A stretch of 35,301 nucleotides of DNA, from NCBI GenBank assembly GCA_037442205.1, contig JBBIQS010000083.1:1-35301 (forward strand). The letters run 5' to 3'. Below, piece after piece: positions 33,290-35,301 of this stretch. This DNA comes from JBBIQS01 sp037442205. GTDB taxonomy: Bacteria; Myxococcota; Myxococcia; Myxococcales; UBA5297. The position numbers were made by a program, and so were the translations under genes. The notes beneath the pieces were generated by a model. The model saw only the letters and a list, made by a program, of their open reading frames with translations. It ran no database searches and was not told the origin of the DNA. Numbering within the stretch: position 1 is the stretch's first letter; each line of letters starts with the position of its first letter.

Positions 33290-34225
33290 CTAGCACGGTC
33301 CCTGGTAGCTGACGCCGGCCCCGGCGCAGCGCCGGTGGCAGTCGTTGAGGTAGGTCTTCTTGTTGTCCCCGCACACCGGGGCCCAGGAGTCGTCGCAGCC
33401 GCAGCGGGTACACGCTCCATCGTAGGCCCGGCCCACGCCCAGGCACTGGCGCTGGCAGGAGTTGGCGTAGCTGATCCCGTCCAGCCCGCACTCCGGGGCG
33501 AACTGAGTGTCGCAGCCGCAGATCGGCGCGTTGCACACCCCGCGGTAGCTCAGCGGCACTCCGGCGCAGTTGCGCTGGCAGTCGTTGGCGAAGGTCCGCC
33601 CGTCGAGCGCGCAGACGAAGTCGTAGGCAGTGCCGCAGCCGCATCCCGAGCTGGCGCCGCAGGGTCCGGCGTAGGCCAGGGACGCCCCGGCGCACTGCCG
33701 CTCGCAGTCGTTCTGGTAGGTCACTCCGTTGGTGCCGCAGGCCGGCGAGTATACCCCCGAGCACCCGCACTGCCCGGCGCAGCTGCCGTTGCCGGCCTTG
33801 CCCACCCCGGCGCACTGCCGCTCGCAGTCGCTGGCGTAGGTGACCCCGTTGGTTCCGCACACCGGCGCCCAGGCGCTGGCGCAGCCGCAGGAGGCGCCGC
33901 AGGTCCCGGGCGAGGACTGCCCGACCCCGGCGCAGCGGCGCTGGCAGTCGTTGTTGTAGGTCACCCCGTTGCTGCCGCACACCGGCGCCCAGCCGTTCGA
34001 GCAGCCGCAGCTCCACGGGCTGCCGGAGCAGGAGCCGTCGCGCGACTTGCCCACCCCGGCGCAGTCCAGCAGGCAGGTGTTCTGGTAGGTGAGCCCGTCG
34101 ACGCCGCACACCGGCTCGGCCTGATCGCCGCACGGGCACTGCGCTCCCGGCGGCCGGTCGCTGCAGCCGGCCAGCGCCGCCACTGCCACCCCCAACCACA
34201 GCCACCTCCACAATCCGTTCGGCAT
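33290..34225 (-). CDS. lipoprotein with seven Kazal-type domains
   Basis: The product has 311 residues from ATG 34225, which follows GGAGG. The signal peptide (MPNGLWRWLWLGVAVAALAG) ends in a lipobox with Cys21. The rest is seven tandem Kazal modules of about 40 residues, each with a CGC-type opening and the diagnostic PVCGxNGVTYxNDCxxxC core (for example WAPVCGSNGVTYNNDCQRRC). The Tyr in TY or SY and all the cysteines of the core are conserved in most modules; the fifth has FVCALDGRTF. Kazal domains are classically serine-protease inhibitors; in bacteria they occur in secreted or surface proteins. The reactive-site loops differ between modules, so several proteases might be bound. It is divergent from the ECF sigma gene. 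Confidence 0.93.
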   Translation of the reverse strand: MPNGLWRWLWLGVAVAALAGCSDRPPGAQCPCGDQAEPVCGVDGLTYQNTCLLDCAGVGKSRDGSCSGSPWSCGCSNGWAPVCGSNGVTYNNDCQRRCAGVGQSSPGTCGASCGCASAWAPVCGTNGVTYASDCERQCAGVGKAGNGSCAGQCGCSGVYSPACGTNGVTYQNDCERQCAGASLAYAGPCGASSGCGCGTAYDFVCALDGRTFANDCQRNCAGVPLSYRGVCNAPICGCDTQFAPECGLDGISYANSCQRQCLGVGRAYDGACTRCGCDDSWAPVCGDNKKTYLNDCHRRCAGAGVSYQGPC

Positions 34226-34276
34226 GTCGCCTCCGCTGCAGTCTCCAGTCGCCGCCCAGTACGCGCCGCCGGCGAC

Positions 34277-34302
34277 GGCGGGAGAAAATTTCCCTCCCCG
34301 CC
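34277..34302. promoter_or_regulatory. AT-cored inverted repeat in the ECF/Kazal divergent spacer (copy 1)
   Basis: GGCGGG and CCCGCC arms flank AGAAAATTTCCCTC. The AAAATTT core stands out in GC-rich surroundings. It resembles the second copy at 34376-34394 and may be an operator or part of a promoter for either gene. Confidence 0.45.
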
Positions 34303-34375
34303 CGGCGCTCGGGGCTGGGCCGCGGCGGCCAACCTGGCGATTTCTGGTAGCTTTCGCCGGCGGGCTGCCGCCGGG

Positions 34376-34394
34376 GCGGGAAAACTTCTCCCGC
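34376..34394. promoter_or_regulatory. AT-cored inverted repeat in the ECF/Kazal divergent spacer (copy 2)
   Basis: GCGGGA and TCCCGC arms flank AAACTTC, 33 bp before the sigma factor start. Both copies share GCGGGA, an A-rich core, TT and TCCC. The GGAAAACTT stretch also recalls the AAC-type -35 box of ECF promoters, with a CGTAT further down (34409), though the spacing is longer than usual. Confidence 0.45.
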
Positions 34395-34427
34395 TGCTGG
34401 CGCCGGCGCGTATGCCCGATCGCGACC

Positions 34428-35006
34428 GTGACCCTGCCTGAGACCACCATCCATGCCTTCCGCGCCGGCGAGGCCGACGCCTTCGAGAGCGTGGTGCGCG
34501 CCCTGGCGCCGAAGGTGGCGGCGGTGGCCGGGCACTTTTTCCGCAGCGAGTTCGAGCGAGAAGAGGCCTTGCAGGAGATCTGGCTCCACGCCTACCGCCA
34601 GCGCGAGACGCTCGACCCGGGGCGGCTGGATTCGTTCGAGGGGTGGCTGGCCACCCTGGCCCGACGGCGCTGCCTGGACCTGCTGCGCCGGGCCCCTGGC
34701 GCCGGCGAGGAGCCGGCCGGGGCCGAGGAGCTGGCCGGGCACGGCCCCGACCCGCAGCGGCAGGCCGAGCTGGCCCAGGTGCGCCAGGCGGTCGACCAGT
34801 TTGCCGGCAAGCTCAAGCCGGGCTGGCGCAGCTTCTTCCAGCTCCATTTCGTCGAAGGGCTGGGCTACGAGGAGGTCGCCGCTCGGCTGAACATCTCCCG
34901 GCTGCGCTGCAAGTACATGAAGAAGGTGCTGGCAGCGCGGGCGCGGCGAAATCCCGGGCTGGCCGAGGCCCTGGGCCGGCGCAGAGAGAGGGGGGGCCAT
35001 GCATAG
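34428..35006 (+). CDS. ECF-family RNA polymerase sigma factor
   Basis: This is a 192-residue protein if started at GTG 34428 (MTLPETTIHAFRAGEADAF). A longer frame from ATG 34224 would overlap the divergent Kazal gene and the inverted repeats and encodes Pro/Arg-rich sequence. No good Shine-Dalgarno precedes the GTG, so the start is the weakest part of the call. Sigma region 2 is at about 18-85 (FESVVRALAPKVAAVAGHFF, EEALQEIWLHAYRQR, GWLATLARRRCLDLLRR). Region 4 is at about 118-175 (LHFVEGLGYEEVAARLNIS, then LRCKYMKKVLAARARR). The stop overlaps the anti-sigma gene (ATG at 34999), showing translational coupling, as in classic ECF/anti-sigma pairs. Confidence 0.93.
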   Translation: MTLPETTIHAFRAGEADAFESVVRALAPKVAAVAGHFFRSEFEREEALQEIWLHAYRQRETLDPGRLDSFEGWLATLARRRCLDLLRRAPGAGEEPAGAEELAGHGPDPQRQAELAQVRQAVDQFAGKLKPGWRSFFQLHFVEGLGYEEVAARLNISRLRCKYMKKVLAARARRNPGLAEALGRRRERGGHA

Positions 35007-35301
35007 TCGAGCCAGCATCGACCGCTTGTTGTGCGAGGGCCTTCCCGAGGAGGCAGAAGGCGCGCTGCGGGCGCACCTCGCCGGCTGTGCCGAGTGCCGC
35101 GGGTACTACGACCAGCAGCTGCGGCTGCTGCGGGCGCTGGCCGGCGATCCCGAGCTGCCCAGCGCCGCCGAGAACCGGCGGATGGCGCGCCGGGCGCTGG
35201 CGGCGGCGGGAGTGGCCGGGGCGGCGGAGAAGAGCAGTCGCTGGGCGCGGATCGAGGACGAGCTGGTGTGGCGGCCGCTGCGGCTGGCGGTCCCGGCGGC
35301 G
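34999..35301 (+). CDS. zinc-finger (zf-HC2-type) anti-sigma factor, 3' end outside window
   Basis: 101 residues are visible from ATG 34999, which overlaps the last codons of the sigma factor gene. The N-terminal module has CEGLPEEAEGALRAHLAGCAEC with His26-x3-Cys30-x2-Cys33, the zinc-binding HxxxCxxC of ZAS-type anti-sigma factors. It continues as helices (YYDQQLRLLRALAGDPELP). A membrane segment, usual in this family, may be starting at the right edge (LRLAVPAA). Family members bind and sequester the partner ECF sigma until a signal releases it. The overlapping start supports the sigma factor just upstream as partner. Confidence 0.88.
   Translation, partial: MHSRASIDRLLCEGLPEEAEGALRAHLAGCAECRGYYDQQLRLLRALAGDPELPSAAENRRMARRALAAAGVAGAAEKSSRWARIEDELVWRPLRLAVPAA

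Noticed and set aside
29824..33420. 1198-residue minus-strand frame opposite the PDZ-ended protein
   Set aside because: Shadow of a GC-rich gene on the other strand; it passes through three annotated genes.
34224..34427. extended N-terminus of the ECF sigma factor from ATG 34224
   Set aside because: It would overlap the start of the divergent Kazal gene and both inverted repeats, and encodes Pro/Arg-rich sequence unlike sigma region 2.

Overview
The window is GC-rich (about 70% by eye, G/C at most third codon positions). It reads like the accessory, surface-oriented part of a Myxococcota (deltaproteobacterial) chromosome. The pointers are a MYXO-CTERM-like C-terminal sorting signal, several large lipoproteins with Dickkopf/EGF-like cysteine arrays, a PEGA-domain protein, an AgmX/PglI-like region fused to a metallopeptidase, ELWxxDGT repeats, and an array of Kazal domains. 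I see no tRNA, rRNA, CRISPR array, insertion sequence or phage gene.

Layout. 1-0.4 kb: the 3' end of a cysteine-repeat protein whose last repeat lies beyond a stop codon and a frameshift, followed by a strong terminator. 0.6-7.7 kb: a 1984-residue lipoprotein (carboxypeptidase-regulatory-like folds, about 680 residues of cysteine repeats, two beta-propeller-like regions split by a second cysteine block) and a PEGA-domain membrane protein. 7.7-9.2 kb: a 69-residue helical protein, an ADP-ribosylglycohydrolase, and a possible gene relic. 9.2-11.6 kb (minus): a secreted AgmX/PglI-like, HExxH metallopeptidase and TPR protein. 11.9-13.3 kb: a lipoprotein alpha/beta hydrolase and a 55-residue protein with four cysteines. 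13.3-15.7 kb (minus): a two-helix membrane protein and an ELWxxDGT lipoprotein. 16-18.8 kb: three secreted proteins (LamG-like, small helical, and unknown). 18.9-20.5 kb: a YCII-domain protein translationally coupled to an ECF42-type sigma factor. 20.5-24.4 kb (minus): a hybrid histidine kinase whose receiver lacks its phosphoacceptor aspartate, and a short-chain dehydrogenase. 24.5-28.1 kb (minus): a 1213-residue repeat protein with both a probable lipobox and a MYXO-CTERM tail. 28.5-29.5 kb: a lone receiver-domain protein and a 5'-truncated propeller fragment. 29.8-32.6 kb: a membrane-anchored protein of carboxypeptidase-regulatory-like repeats ending in a PDZ-like segment. 32.7-35.3 kb: a Kazal-array lipoprotein and an exported protein (minus), divergent from an ECF sigma factor and its overlapping zinc-finger anti-sigma factor, which runs off the window.

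Taken together, most genes make exported, lipid-anchored or membrane proteins built from repeats, interspersed with signalling modules (two ECF systems, one hybrid kinase, one lone receiver). The cluster at 32.7-35.3 kb, with two similar AT-cored inverted repeats in the shared intergenic region, is the best candidate for an undescribed regulated system: an ECF/anti-sigma pair facing a predicted surface protease-inhibitor array.
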